A DNA stretch of 64,000 nucleotides from Pseudopyrenochaeta lycopersici. Lineage: Eukaryota > Ascomycota > Dothideomycetes > Pleosporales > Pseudopyrenochaetaceae. A program made the position numbers and the translations under genes. The DNA lies in assembly GCA_003313425.1 (NCBI GenBank), contig NHZP01000005.1:1550001-1614000 (forward strand), written 5' to 3'. The notes under the pieces were generated by a model. It saw only the letters and a list, made by a program, of their open reading frames with translations, was not told the DNA's origin and searched no databases. Below are positions 31,805 through 43,983 of the stretch, in pieces (position 1 is the stretch's first letter; each line of letters begins with the position of its first letter).

Positions 31805-34172
31805 ATGTCTGCCATCCGACTGCGCATAGACGGCCACACGTTCCGTGACGCCCAGAACCGGGAGGTGACGCTGCACGGGATCAATTGCGCAGCAGACGCA
31901 AAGTTCCCTGCTACTCCCAACCAACCCTCGCACATTTCCGACAACTTCTTCGACGGCGACAACGTGTCGTTTGTCAATCGCCCCTTCTCTGTAGATGACG
32001 CCGCGACCCACTTCTCGCGGTTGCGCAGCTGGGGCTACAACACCATACGCTACATCTTCACCTGGGAGGCAATAGAGCATGCTGGGCCGGGCAAGTACGA
32101 TGAGGAGTGGATCGACCACACAATTGCCGTGCTACGGACAGCGAAAGAGTATGGCTTTTACATCTTCATGGACCCGCACCAGGACGTTGTACGTTGCCCT
32201 GCCATCGAGGCGCATTGCTCCCAGTCTAATGAACATGCCAGTGGTCGCGCTTCTCTGGCGGCTCAGGAGCGCCTATGTGGACGCTCTACGCCTGCGGACT
32301 GGATCCCGAGTTCTTCGCCGTCACCGAAGCCGCCCTCGTCCAGAACACCTACCCCGAGCCTGCCTCATATCCCAAGATGATCTGGGCGACCAACTACACC
32401 CGGTTAGTCTGCCAGGTCATGTTTACCCTCTTCTTCGGAGGCAAGGACTTTGCGCCAAAGGCCATCATTGACGGCAAGAACATTCAAGACTATCTGCAAG
32501 ACCACTACATTGGAGCAATCGAACATCTGGCGAAGCGCATACACGAGGCAGGCGACCTATGGCACGATCCAATTGTGGGATGGGAGAGCTTGAATGAGCC
32601 CAACAGAGGCCTCATCGGTTTCCCAGACATTACTGTCATACCCCCCGAACAAAAGCTCCAGAAGGGCACCTCGCCGACGGCTTGGCAAGCAATGCTTACC
32701 GGATCGGGTAGGGCTTGCGAGATCGCGACATGGGACTTTGGTGGCATGGGACCGTATAAAAGCGGCTCCGTACTAATCGACCCGCAAGGCAAGACTGCGT
32801 GGCTGTCCAAAGACTACGACGACACAAAATACGGCTGGAAACGCGACCCGTCGTGGCAATTAGGCGAGTGTCTGTGGGCGCAGCATGGCGTATGGGACCC
32901 AGCGACCGACACGGTGTTGAGAAAGGACTACTTTGGGAAGGATCCCAAGAACGACGCCACTATCAACTATGAGTACTTCACGAACAAGTACTGGCTGCCC
33001 CACTACCGGAGTTATAGCAAGATGGTCAAGTCCATCTTCCCTGACTCGTTGATGTTTTTCCAACCCCCAGTTTTGGAGATTCCCCCCTCAATCAAGGGAA
33101 CCGAGGACGATGACCCCAACATTATTTTCGCACCCCACTTTTACGACGGCATCACCTTGCTGACCAAAAAGTGGAATCGAGTGTGGAACATTGACGTGTT
33201 TGGCGTGCTGCGAGGGAAGTATTTGACGCCAGCATTTGCCATCAAGATTGGCGAAAATGCCATCAGGAACTGCTTTGCGCATCAGCTAAAGGCGATCCGT
33301 GAGGAGGGGACAGAGTACATGGGCATCCATCCTTGCGTCTTCACTGAGATTGGCATCCCTTATGACATGGACGACAAGTACGCATACAAGACGGGCAACT
33401 ATAGCAGTCAAATAGCAGCATTGGATGCCAATCACTTTGCTCTAGAGGAGAGCGCGGCTAACGGGTTCGCATTGTGGACATATGTTGTGACGGTGAGTTT
33501 GGTTATCTTGATGCAATGGACCGTGCTAATGTTGTCCAGAACACGCATTACTGGGGCGACCAATGGAATGGTGAAGACCTGTCGATATTCTCATTAGATG
33601 ACAAGCCAGTTCCAGCAGGGGCCTTTTCATTATCTGACTCTCGCGCATCGCTCGATTTAGAATCACCGTCCTTCTCACGAGGACAGTCTAGTGAGACACT
33701 CAGCATCACCCCCTCTAATCTACGGAAAACCATGACAGAAGAGCGCATGAATTCAAGTAGAACAGAAGGTGATGTTCGCGGTCTGCGTGCAGCCGAGGCC
33801 TTCATCCGCCCAACGCCTGTCGCCGTACATGGAGACGTCTCATCGTACGGCTTCGACCTCAAGACGTGCACATTCAAGCTGGCGCTAGCCGCACCAAGTT
33901 CGACAGCAGAAGACGCGCCGACGTTCTGTTACCTGCCAGAATTCCACTTCCCATCACGACAGACGAGCGTAGAAGTCAGCGGCGGCAAGTGGACCATCAG
34001 CTCGGAGGAGGGCGATGGAGGGCTGCAGCAAATCCTGCGGTGGTGGCATGCCGAGGGCGACCAGACCATTGTAGTCAAAGGCGTGGTGCGCAAATCTGGG
34101 AACGCGCTGGGGACTGAAGAGGACGAGGGATATCTGCAGCAGTGCCAGAGGCAGAACTGTGCAGTCATGTGA
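31805..34172 (+). CDS. GH5 glycosidase, endoglycosylceramidase-related (EGCrP type)
   Basis: Three exons (31805-32188, 32242-33492 and 33540-34172, with 53- and 47-nt introns) give 755 residues. The TIM-barrel of family GH5 is clear: RLRSWGYNTIRY, FIFMDPHQDVWSRFSGG, the acid/base Glu247 in ESLNEPNRG and the nucleophile Glu497 in FTEIGIPYD. The length and the C-terminal beta-sandwich part after residue 560 fit fungal endoglycosylceramidase-related proteins (EGCrP), which hydrolyse glucosylceramide or steryl glucosides inside the cell. No signal peptide is seen, in agreement with that group. Which of the two substrates is used cannot be told. The protein ends in CAVM, preceded by a Cys in QRQNCAVM, so C-terminal prenylation (CaaX) is possible but untested. 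Confidence 0.87.
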
Positions 34173-34864
34173 TTGAATGTGATTGATATGGCGTGGAGTG
34201 GGCAAGGCCAGGGTTTTCGCCAATGTGTGGCGCAGTGATGTAATGTCATGCGATTGTCAGGTCACGCAGTCAGCATTTTTGGCGCGCTTGTTATTTGTTT
34301 CTGGATCTGGAGCACCTGACAATGACGGCTGTCTTTGAGCCAGTATAGCGGGCGTCACGGAGGGTTCACGGGTGTATATAGGAAAGCAATCGAGCAGTTT
34401 TTGCGAGCACGCAGCACGTCGTCTTGTCTGGCAGGCGAGCAGCTGACACCGCGTCGCTCCCACGCGCCAGAGGCTGCATGGGACGGCAGCCTACTACGCG
34501 CCTCTGTGACACCTGAGACGGGGAGGCGAGGGCATGCTGAGCGCCTCTGACTCCAGCGCGATACGGCGCATCGTGTTCTGAGGCCTTCCGAGTCATTGAT
34601 TCTGCGCTTGCAACCCTTCACCGCCGGGCGTTTGGTGCCAGAAATTGGGCGCCAAAGCTCTCCCACGACCACCTGGTCCCCTCCAACCCTTACCCGCTTG
34701 CGGTTATTCACGCCCCAAATTTCCAGGAAAGCCAAATCCACCACACCCAGAAACACCACCACGGGGGCGCCCCTACCCCCAATCCACAGTAATAGCTTCC
34801 GCGCGACAACCCTTCGTTCTAGCCTCAGCCCTGCCAGGCCCAGGCTCGAGCAGCCGCCTCCGTC
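34173..34864. other. Intergenic upstream of MSN5
   Basis: About 690 nt, GC-rich toward the MSN5 start. Long open frames on both strands here are composition artefacts. Confidence 0.4.
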
Positions 34865-37800
34865 ATGGACGCTGGCCCTGCCCACACCCCGCAAGCCGCC
34901 GTCACAAATGGCGGCGGCCCTGCCACGGCGCCCTCGGACCTCTCGCAGGTTCTGGAGGCCCTGCAAGCCATCTACGCCCCGAACTCGAGCAACGACACGC
35001 GCCGGCAAGCCACCGAGTACCTCGAGCAGGCGAAAAGACACCCCGAAGCTCCTTCCCACGGCCACACCCTCGCCCTCGACCGCGCGCAGCCCGCCCAGCT
35101 CCGCCACTATGGCCTCACCATGCTCGAGTACTCGATCCGCTATAGCTGGGAGGACTTCACCGTCGAGCAGGGGACTGCGCTGCGAGGCTACGCGATTGAG
35201 CTGGCGCAGAACATTGCGGAGAGCGACCCGAGCTATCTGAGGAACAAGGTCGCCCAGCTATGGATTGAGATCGCAAAGCGCAGTTGGGGCGCCGAGTGGC
35301 TGGATATGGACGAGCAGCTCGTCTCGCTGTGGACCAACTCGCTGCATCACCAGGCCGTTGTGCTGTACGTGCTGGAGACGCTGTCCGAGGAGGTTTTCAA
35401 CCGCGAGGATGCCACTGCAGGCCTGCGAGGCAGCGACCTGGGACGTGCGTGCGTCGAGATTTTCACCTCCATCACTGTACTGCAGGAGCAGCTGCCTACG
35501 AGGGACAAGAGCCTGGAGGTGAGGTGCGGCGACGACGGCTGGCTGCGGCGGTTATGTGACAACCTGGGCTGGTGTCTCGCACAGGACTATCAGAACCAAG
35601 AGCCTGTTCGGACAAGCGCAGTCAAGACGATGAATGCGCTGCGCGCGGCAATGCCGTGGATAATACCAAAGGCAATCTCGGCGACCCAGGTCATCGAGGC
35701 TGTTTGCAAGGCGCTCGCGGTTCCCGTCGTAGAGATGCAGCTGGTATGTCTTGCACATGCTTCTATGCGCATATTGCTAATACACACTAGGCCGCTGTCG
35801 AAGTCCTGCAAGCCATCTACACGCGCCACCACCTCCACAGCGACGAGTTTGTCGAACTGGTGTGCCCAATGTTCACACCAGGAAGCGTCTCGCTTCTGCG
35901 CGAAGTCTACAACTGGACCTTGGCAGACATGAACGTCAACGACATTGATGACCAAAAGTACACGCTGTGCAAAAAGCTGTCTGAGGTATGCTCACCCCTG
36001 CAATGATCGCCTAACCCCTGAAGCCTTACTAAGGGATGCAGCTGGCCAATAGTCTTGGACTGTTCATCGAGCAGAAACCTCAATCCATCCCCGAAGGCAG
36101 TGATCTAGCAGGCATGTTTGGCTTCCTCTACGATATTATGCGAAACCCAAGTCTTGTCGTTTCGATACCTGTTCTTCACTGCTGGACCAAGTTGTTGCGG
36201 TCGCGCATCGTGAGAGACTCTGATGCCGTCTCCTCTATGGTTGGCGGCCTCCTCGAGACGTGCTGTGCACGATTGATCCGGTACGAAGCGCTGCCAGAAG
36301 ACACCGAAGACGTCACTCTACAGTTCTTGAACGAGGACATTGACACAGTCCCCGAGCGACACGCTTTCTTGGGCAACTACCGAAGATTTTGTGCAGATGT
36401 CATTGAAGTCCTTGTTCGAAAGACACCAGTCGAGGCCATGGAACACATACTCGGCCAGGCAACGAACATGCTCCAAAACCTATACAACGACCAGCCACCT
36501 TTCCAACCTCAGACATTCTCCAAACACTCCACTCCAGTGCTTCAGGTTGATGCTCAAGTTACTGTCATCGAAGCCGCATTAAAAGGCTACATGAAGTGGA
36601 TCACGACACAGGGAGAGGACGCACAAGACGATGAGCGGAAACGAAACACCGTCGAGAACTCGCTGGAAGAGTGGGGCAGACAGATCCTGCAGGCACGGTT
36701 TGACGACCCCGAGATCGCAAGAAAAATTATCTCGTTAATGTCAAGCCTCTCGACGAAGGCTTTGGGTGACCGTCCTGCATTCGCACTCACTTTCCTCGAG
36801 TACATACTCACAATCAGGCTAGCAGACAACACTGCCTTCCCGCAATACTCGGATGCAGTCAAAGACCTCGAGCGTATATGTAGCTTGGAGATGCAGAAGC
36901 TGGCGATGAAGTTCGCCGATGACTTTATGAATGTCTATGAACAACTAGAAACTAAGGTCAATGAAATGATCAATGACCCTACGACTGACGAGCGCCAACG
37001 CATGGCATATTCCGCCTTTCTTTTCATCATTATTCATAGATCCACTACACTGGACCGCACGGCGCAGGAAGAGCGCATGAGACAGATGCTGAACCAGGTC
37101 AAAGACGCATGGCGCAACGAAGAATTCACCACAGCCATCTCGTCTTTCCAGTCCTTCTGTGGCATCCTGGGTATGAGCCAGTTGCCCGACTTTCTTTCCG
37201 CAAACAACTTCCGAGGGGTTCAAGATTGGTCTGACCAGCCACTTCCCATTGATGGCCAAACTCTGCAGGCTTCAATATTGGAAAGGTCGCAACATCTTCC
37301 ATTGCGACTTACGAAGACCTTGCTTGCTGCCTCGACGGAGAAGTTGCGTGATGGATCTCCAGCATACGAGATTGCTGCTATCCTGTGGGCTGAGGCAATT
37401 CCCGTCCTGCTTCCCAACCTCCTCCAGCTTGTTAGCCATGCGCAAGCATTTAATGATATAGACAGCAACTGGTCACATTTGCCCGCGGACCTACAGCAGG
37501 TCCTGCGAAGGGTCCTGACCGATCGGTTCTGGCAAGCTGGAATCTCGACAGAGAGCAGAGATGACTTCTTTGCAAGAGTGAGCGGATCAAAGTCTACCTT
37601 TGAGGGTTTTGCGTCCACTGTCAGAGGCACTGTGCGGCAGATTAGGGAGAGCTCATACTATATCCTCTACTCACTAACACGATTCCGAGATTTCTTCTAC
37701 GGAATTCAAGACTTGCCCGGACCGTTGAGCCAGGCGCTATTTGGCCACGCCGGCGCATTGACTGCTCACCACCTATCTGTCCTGCTGACAGTGTCAACAC

Positions 37801-38736
37801 ACCTCATCGAGGGATGTCCATCTCAGCTGAGACCTCATTTTCTCCCGCCAATGATACAGGGCTTGTTTAGGGAACTGGACCGGAAGATATCAGCAGAGTG
37901 GAGCGAGGTTGCTCGTCAAGTGGTGGAGTCGGGGGACAACGATAACTTGACAGATGAGATGAAGACAGAGAGCATCCTCCGTCAACTCACCTATTCATCT
38001 GTCTCGCTTGTCGCTGTCCTGCTCGATTCGAGACAGGGTAAGTTTGGTCTCAGAGACAAAGCGATCAGCTTTGTTAACTTTTTATATGCGTTGCTCACAT
38101 GTTATAGAATTTGCCCGGCAAGACGAACACATCCGTCGGGATGCAAACAGTCCACCAATGTGCGACTTCATCCTCGCCACTCCCTCCGTACTCGAGCCTA
38201 TCCTGCTTTTCTGCAATTCCACCATCCGCGTCCGCGACACTCGATCTGTTGTGACCATCGTTCGTGTCCTGCGCACTTTGCTTTCGCGATTCAAAGAGAA
38301 GAGCCCTATCAGGGACTACTACTGTAATGATATTCTCAAATCAGCTATTACCTCTCTCCACGAGCCTTACTTTGTAGATTGCCAGAAGGAACTGGCATCC
38401 CTCATTGCGGGCATTATCCACCTCGACGAAGACATCCCTCGGTCCATAATTCTCTCGCTGCCAGGCATGGGCGACCAGTACCGCGTGGATCGCCGGTTAG
38501 CGAAACTCAGGGGTGCTAATCGCCAGGACGAACGAATGCAGCGCAGCATAGTGCTGGATCTGCTAAGCAGTATCAAAGGAGTCAGCATCCACGAACAGGG
38601 CAAGATTCAGCGCCCGCAGCCAAAGAAGAAGAGCGTGCTCATGGAACAATATATGAGCGTGGACCAGCAGCCGGCGATTGTGCGGGGCACAAGCCCGGGG
38701 CTGGCAGGCGTGGCGGACATGTTTGGAGAGTCATAA
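34865..38736 (+). CDS. MSN5: Karyopherin MSN5 / exportin-5 homologue
   Basis: Four exons (34865-35743, 35791-35985, 36042-38037 and 38108-38736, with introns of 47, 56 and 70 nt) give 1232 residues, the size of Msn5/exportin-5. The N-terminal region matches the family, with LEALQAIYAPNSSNDTRRQA then HYGLTMLEYSIRYSW (importin-beta N-terminal, Ran-binding). A WIEIAKRSWG segment is followed by an Xpo1-like block. The rest is helical HEAT-type repeats to a basic tail (QRPQPKKKSVL). Msn5 exports phosphorylated transcription factors and imports some complexes in yeast. Exportin-5 in animals exports small structured RNAs. The cargo here is not evident. All splice joins keep frame and protein continuity. 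Confidence 0.92.
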
Positions 38737-39343
38737 AGAGGCTTTTGGGCATGAAACCTGGGAATGGAGGCTACTGGCGGTGTACGAAGCGCACCGAGAA
38801 AGACTTGTAATGAGACGGGTGTACGAAGATGTTGTTTTATGAGGGAGGACATCATTATTAGCTTTCAGGCATGCATAGCACGGACGCGTATCTTTTCCCA
38901 CCGTTGGTCGCATTTTTTACCTCGATACTTGGAGATGCTTGGAAGCTATCGTAGCTACCTAGCCGGCTTGTGGCAGTCCCTCCCCATTTACCTGTCAGAG
39001 TATCAATATTCATTACATTATCTTGGTAACATGTCTTTTCCCCATTTCAGACTGCTGTGATCTACACTCCATATGCAGGAAGTGGTGTGCGCTGACGTCA
39101 GCTGCAGATCTGGAGATGAGGGATGAATGCATGGCTTATCGATAGTGGAACTCATTGGTCCCAGGTCCGTTGCTGGTGTACCGTGACTGCAGGTCAGCAA
39201 TTCTACGTTCAGTGAGGTTGACTGGATTTGTAAACGTTAACTTTTCTTACTCTTCATTCTTCTCGTTCTCCACCCTTTTCTCAAATCTGTTGTTTCAGCT
39301 GCTCTCTCCAATCTCTCTAACTGTGCTGTACAAGATTGTCCCC
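38737..39343. other. Intergenic upstream of the 2OG oxygenase
   Basis: About 600 nt. A pyrimidine-rich leader lies just before the ATG at 39344. No other feature. Confidence 0.4.
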
Positions 39344-40425
39344 ATGGCGACGCACAGTGAGAAGGCGCCAATACCCATTGTGGACTTTGGCCAGTTTCTA
39401 AATGGCAGTAGGGAGGAGCAAGAGCGCGTGGCGAGGGAGATTGACGATGCGTTTCGTACGGTGGGATTCGTGTATCTGAAGAATCACGGTGTGGAGAGGG
39501 GAGTTGTAAAGGAGGCGTTTGAATGGGTGAGTTGCGTACATGTTGATAGGAAAGAATGTAGTATTAAAGCAAGATACAGTCAAAGAAGTTCTTCAACCTC
39601 CCTCTCGAAACTAAAATGCTGGCTCCTCATCCTCCAGGCGGAAGCCATCATAGAGGGTACTCGGCGCCCGGAGTAGAAAAGGTATCACAGCATACGTACG
39701 ACGCTGATGAAGTTGCCAAACTGCGCGAAATCCCAGACTACAAAGAGTCGTTTGAATCTGGGAATATCAACGACAAAGCACAACCCAACATCTGGCTGCC
39801 AGACGACAAACTCACAGGATTCAAATCTTTCATGCAGAATTACTTCACCACCTGTACACAACTCATCCACCACATCCTGGATGCCCTATCCATCGCCCTC
39901 AGCGTCCCTCCCCCAGGTCTCTCCCCCACACACTCCGAATCCCTCTTCCAACTTCGCCTCCTGCACTACCCCTCCCTCCCCGCAGATCAACTCGCTCAGA
40001 ACAAGCGCTCGAGAATAAACGCACACTCAGACTTCGGCACCCTGACCCTCCTCTTCCAGGACCAAGTCGGCGGCCTCGAAGTCGAGGACCCGCATCGCCC
40101 CGGCGTGTTCCGCCCTGCGCCGCCCATCGAGGACGCGGTGCTCGTCAACGTCGGGGACCTGCTGGCGCGCTGGTCCAACGACCGGTGGCGCAGCACTGTA
40201 CATCGGGTTGGACTGCCTGCTGTGTACGGACCTGGTGGGGAGGAGAAGGAAGGTGGAGGGGCTGTTGTGCCGGATCGCTACTCGATTCCCGTGTTTGCGA
40301 CCGCGGATATGGATACCGTTATCGAGGCGCTGCCCGGCTGCTGGGGCGAGGAGGTGCCGCGCAAGTATGAGAGCGTTACCGCGTGGGGGTATGTGCAGAT
40401 GCGGATGGCGGCGCTGTATGAGTAG
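39344..40425 (+). CDS. 2-oxoglutarate-Fe(II) dioxygenase, isopenicillin N synthase-like fold
   Basis: Two exons (39344-39526 and 39580-40425, with a 53-nt intron) give 342 residues. The N-terminal DIOX_N block (IPIVDFGQFLNG, then DAFRTVGFVYLKNHGV and KKFFNLPLETK) is followed by the catalytic core. The Fe(II) ligands are His210 and Asp212 in NAHSDFG and His269 in STVHRV. Arg294 in DRYSIPVF binds 2-oxoglutarate. All are present, so it should be active. Fungal members oxidise small molecules, including secondary metabolites, but the neighbours are housekeeping genes, so no pathway is indicated. The ATG at 39344 is chosen because the conserved N-terminus begins there. Confidence 0.9.
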
Positions 40426-41805
40426 AGGTGGGGAAGTAGGGGAGGTGTGGATGGGTCGGGTGGTGGGTATGCTAGATTTGAAGTTTGAGTGAGATTTCGA
40501 GAGGGTTGAGGAGTGTAGGTGGTGGTAAAATTGCAGATGGCATGGCTGAAATGTCGTTTCCTGGGCTCGATGGTAGCTTGAGATAGGAAGGGAGTAGTCT
40601 ACTAGAAGATGAGCAGTGACTGTAGAGGTAGTGAGCGCAGCTGGCATCATAATCTGAATCCCGTGGTTTCCTGCTTGATACCGCTCAACGATAAGTGTGG
40701 TATTTCCGGATCAGCAGCAACTTGAATGTAGACACCGAGTTGTTCGAGCTTTGTCCTGACAACGTGTAGACACATTTGCATCATTGGCACCCTGTCAGTC
40801 TTGTGGGGAGGAATCGGAATCTCCTCTGCCCACGGTTTGAGAACTTTTGGAAAATGGCTGCTATTTGATTGCAACCCCAACCAGCTTCGAGAGGACGAAC
40901 GGACTCTGAGGAACGTACTGCAACGACACTGTACCCATTCTGATCTACCATGTTTGAATATGCGGCATAGGACTTGGTAGGCACACCTGCTAGGTGTGAA
41001 AGTGCAACTAAGCTGCCGAATGCTACTCCTTGAGTCTAGCCAGGCTTGCAGTGCACAGTTGCGTTTGCGAAACAATTACCGAATAGCTCCCACATTTTGC
41101 AACTGAGTATTTGTTTACTCTTCTATGCTGTGGTTTTATTTGAACTTAATTAACCAAGTTCTGGGGAAATCAGATTCGTGCAATGCTGGCGACTCCACTA
41201 AATCGCTCCAGATGCCAGAATATGTAAGAAGAGAGACTAGGGGCAAAAACAGTGGTTTCGGAAATGTTTAGGGTGCTTAAATACGTTGCTTCGGGTTGAA
41301 ATGGTTTTGGTGGCCTTGCGGCGGAACTGCCGGCTTCGTTGTGCTTTCTCACGCAGTTTTATAATGGTGTGCATAGCCACGCAAGGTGAAGCTGCATCAT
41401 GTTTAGGTCGCTTCCTATGTCATTTTCCGTCTTTTCTTTAGATTCAAACTGAGTTTACCGCTCATCTAAAAACCTTTGCGCTGTTCGACGATCAAGCTTC
41501 CTCGCACTGCTGTGCCACATCCCTGCCTTAGCGCTGCCAGACAATTAACCACAGCAAGAAACTGCGACAAGTCAAGTATCATCCTCTACTATTGAATGGC
41601 TCCTGCAGAAAATTAATTGGCTCCGGGCTTCCCTTATTCCCCTATCGTCTAAATTGTCAATACGCGCGTGGTTGCGTGAAACAAGTAATGTGTTACAAAC
41701 CTGGATGCTGCTGAACGATCGAAGGGAAAATACATAAGACAGCCCTGGTACATTGTTTCAGTAGTCTCTCAATACTCGGAATTGTTTTTCTAATATCGAC
41801 AATTG
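40426..41805. other. Intergenic with a coding relic
   Basis: About 1.4 kb. The right half (41.1-41.8 kb) holds nothing identifiable. The left half contains the minus-strand relic listed separately. Confidence 0.4.
40781..41095 (-). pseudogene. Unidentified protein-like frame interrupted by one TAG
   Basis: From an ATG at 41095 the minus strand reads a protein-like sequence (MWELFGNCFANATVHCKPG, TAG at 41038-41036, then TQGVAFGSLVALSHLAG and PLEAGWGCNQIAAIF) for about 105 codons in one frame. Only one stop interrupts it, of the kind a CAG-to-TAG change would make. A short intron around the TAG was considered, but no clean borders were found. Family unknown. Confidence 0.3.
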
Positions 41806-42977
41806 ATGATGTTTCCAATCTCCACCATCGCAGATAGTATGCCCGTAGCAATCCCAAAGGCAACGGGTAATACCCATCGTGGCACACCATTTAATTTGGC
41901 TGATCGTCGGGTTCCGCTAGAAGATTGTCTGGAGTATATCTCACATTCTACTTTCAGTGCAGTCGCTAATTCACTCGAAGTTTTGGCAGATCCATCCTCG
42001 AAGTTCGTATTGGGAAAGGAGATGATCCAACAAGTTTCTTTGTACATGAAACCATCATAACCTCAAGGTCAAACTTCTTCAAGAGTGCTGTTGACAGCTT
42101 CATTTCCGGAAATAAAGAGCGTCGGGTGTGTCTTCCAGACGATGACGCTGAAGTCTTCCAACAGTACCTCAATCTGATATACACAAATCAGCTGGCGACC
42201 AAGGGCCAAAAGGAATGGCAAAGGCTGTGTCGCCTTTTTGTGCTCGCTGAGAAGCTACAAGATCTGAACGCGAAGAATCAAATAATTGATGGGATGCATG
42301 CTCTCTTTCACCAAAATGTCCTTACAAACCCATTGAGTATCGACATGACACCATCGCGTTGCGCCAAAGCCATTCAAGTGCTTTACGAAGGCACCCCACA
42401 AAATAGTCAAGCGCGAAAACTCGTCATAGATTTATACGCTGACTCTGGCAACGAAAGTTGGCTGCAGGGTGGGAAATCGAAACTACCCGAGGACTTTGTC
42501 TACGATGTAGCTGCCCGACTCCTGCAGAAAAGAGCGTCGACGTTGTTCGGAGCATCGATTAGTCGGGCATCATCGTATTACCACGAGGGAATCGTAGCTG
42601 AGAAGGTGACAACAGACGTCCTCCCAAAGGCAACGACGTCCGTCGATTACATATTCCAAGGCCACAGAATGTCAGACAAGCCCGCGGAGGAGCCGGAAGG
42701 AACGCCTGTGAGGAAAAAAGCACTATTGAAGGCTTTTCGAGTTAGGCCTCAGTCAGAACAGAACAGTCCTAAAGGAATCGAACAAGTTCTCCAGAGCGAG
42801 GATATGTTGAAGAAAGCAGAGGAAACGACTGACACGGCGCGCAAGGTGGCAGCAGAAATAACTCAGGCAACAGGTGTAGCATCTATGCAAGCAGAGCTGA
42901 ATAAAGTATCGACACCCTTTGGAGGTGGATTAGAAGGAGTGTTCAGTCCAGTGTACAATAACGTGGATGTAAAATAA
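41806..42977 (+). pseudogene. BTB/POZ-domain gene with a one-base frameshift
   Basis: The first frame (ATG 41806) reads into HSTFSAVANSLEVLADPSSKF. The BTB domain then continues in another frame with GKGDDPTSFFVHETIITSRS, then SNFFKSAVDSFISGN, ARKLVIDLYADSGNESW and on to the stop at 42977. One missing base near 42007-42009 accounts for the switch. No GT-AG intron that would repair it was found. Downstream, 280 codons are open with BTB features (VCLPDDDAEVFQQYLNLIYT) and a longer C-terminal tail than the paralogue at 28713. It may be a recent pseudogene, a sequencing error, or a gene starting downstream on a non-ATG codon. About 370 residues if the frame were continuous. Confidence 0.6.
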
Positions 42978-43230
42978 AGCCGTGTATATGTACAATAAGT
43001 CGACTAGATTTCATGCAATGTATCAATATGCTATGATTTTACAACATCAGCGGGGACCGAAATAAATTCGACAAATGAAGTTTTCAAATCCATATAGAGC
43101 AGTAAAACTGATCGATTCATGTGTCATTGCCACAGATTGTCGCTTGTAGAAGCATCCGAACGGGTCACGTGTTGATAAGATAAGCCGACTTTCACTTCGC
43201 GAACTTTTTCGACGGACCTTTGGCACAACA

Positions 43231-43819
43231 ATGGCGGTCCATAGAACAGCGAACGAAGGGGATAAGAAGCGCAGATCGAAGAAGAGAAAGTCAAGGCTTG
43301 AAGGTGGGATGGTGGATTGAAGAGCTACAAGTATAGTGATTGACTTGCGACTTAGTCTCCTCTTCAAGCGAAAGCGACAGCGATGTCGAAACAACAAAGG
43401 ATGAAAAGAGGGCCAGTCCCGTGGAAGAAAAGGTAGAGGTATGTGTTGTTTCTACACGGTATATCCCAAACTAAGTAGGATAGGTTACGCCACCTGTCCA
43501 GGACTCAACCTCCAAGCCATCAAAGAAGGAAAAAAAGAAACCCAAAGCCACTCCCGAGGAAGATGACGATACTACCATGACGGATGCGCCAGTTCAGGCT
43601 AATGCCAAGCCAAAACCTCTCACGCAGATCCAAGATGAGTTTAGTGCTGTCTACCTACGCAAAATTACCACCGAGTTGGCAGATGATCTCGACAAAGTCC
43701 GCGAGGCACAGGATTTCAAAGCAAGCAGTTTGCCAATGTTGATTCATGCATTGAAGCAAGGAGAGAGTTTGTTCACTGCTGAGGAGAAGCGAAGTGTTGT
43801 CGGTGGCACAGTGCTATGA
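43231..43819 (+). CDS. RSA3: Ribosome assembly protein RSA3 homologue
   Basis: Nucleolar factor for 60S ribosomal subunit assembly. Three exons (43231-43303, 43356-43438 and 43484-43819, with 52- and 45-nt introns) give 163 residues. The N-terminus is basic (KKRRSKKRKSRL, a nuclear/nucleolar signal). It is followed by a Ser/Glu-rich acidic segment and a Lys-rich stretch. The C-terminal Rsa3 domain is plain: FSAVYLRKITTELADDLDKV, then REAQDFKASSLPMLIHALKQG and LFTAEEKRSVV. It faces the minus-strand SKI3 N-terminal gene, 164 nt away. Confidence 0.9.
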
Positions 43820-43983
43820 GATTTCAGCAATTATTTGCATGGATGGTGTCATGGAGTTCAATATTGATATCATTTCAAGGGCTGGATTGTCCTTTACAAT
43901 CCAGATCAGCTATGCACCATTTTTTCTCTACATGCCTTCCAAACGCCGCTCCATGCAAGTCGTTAGCATTCCGTCATTGGAGT

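Noticed and set aside
34355..35107. Minus-strand ORF of 250 codons over the MSN5 start
   Set aside because: GC-rich antisense frame with Arg/Gly/Val bias. MSN5 on the plus strand has family motifs and consistent introns.
40027..40650. Minus-strand ORF of 207 codons opposite the 2OG oxygenase
   Set aside because: Antisense shadow over the catalytic core and 3' end. The plus strand has the complete iron and 2-oxoglutarate ligand set.
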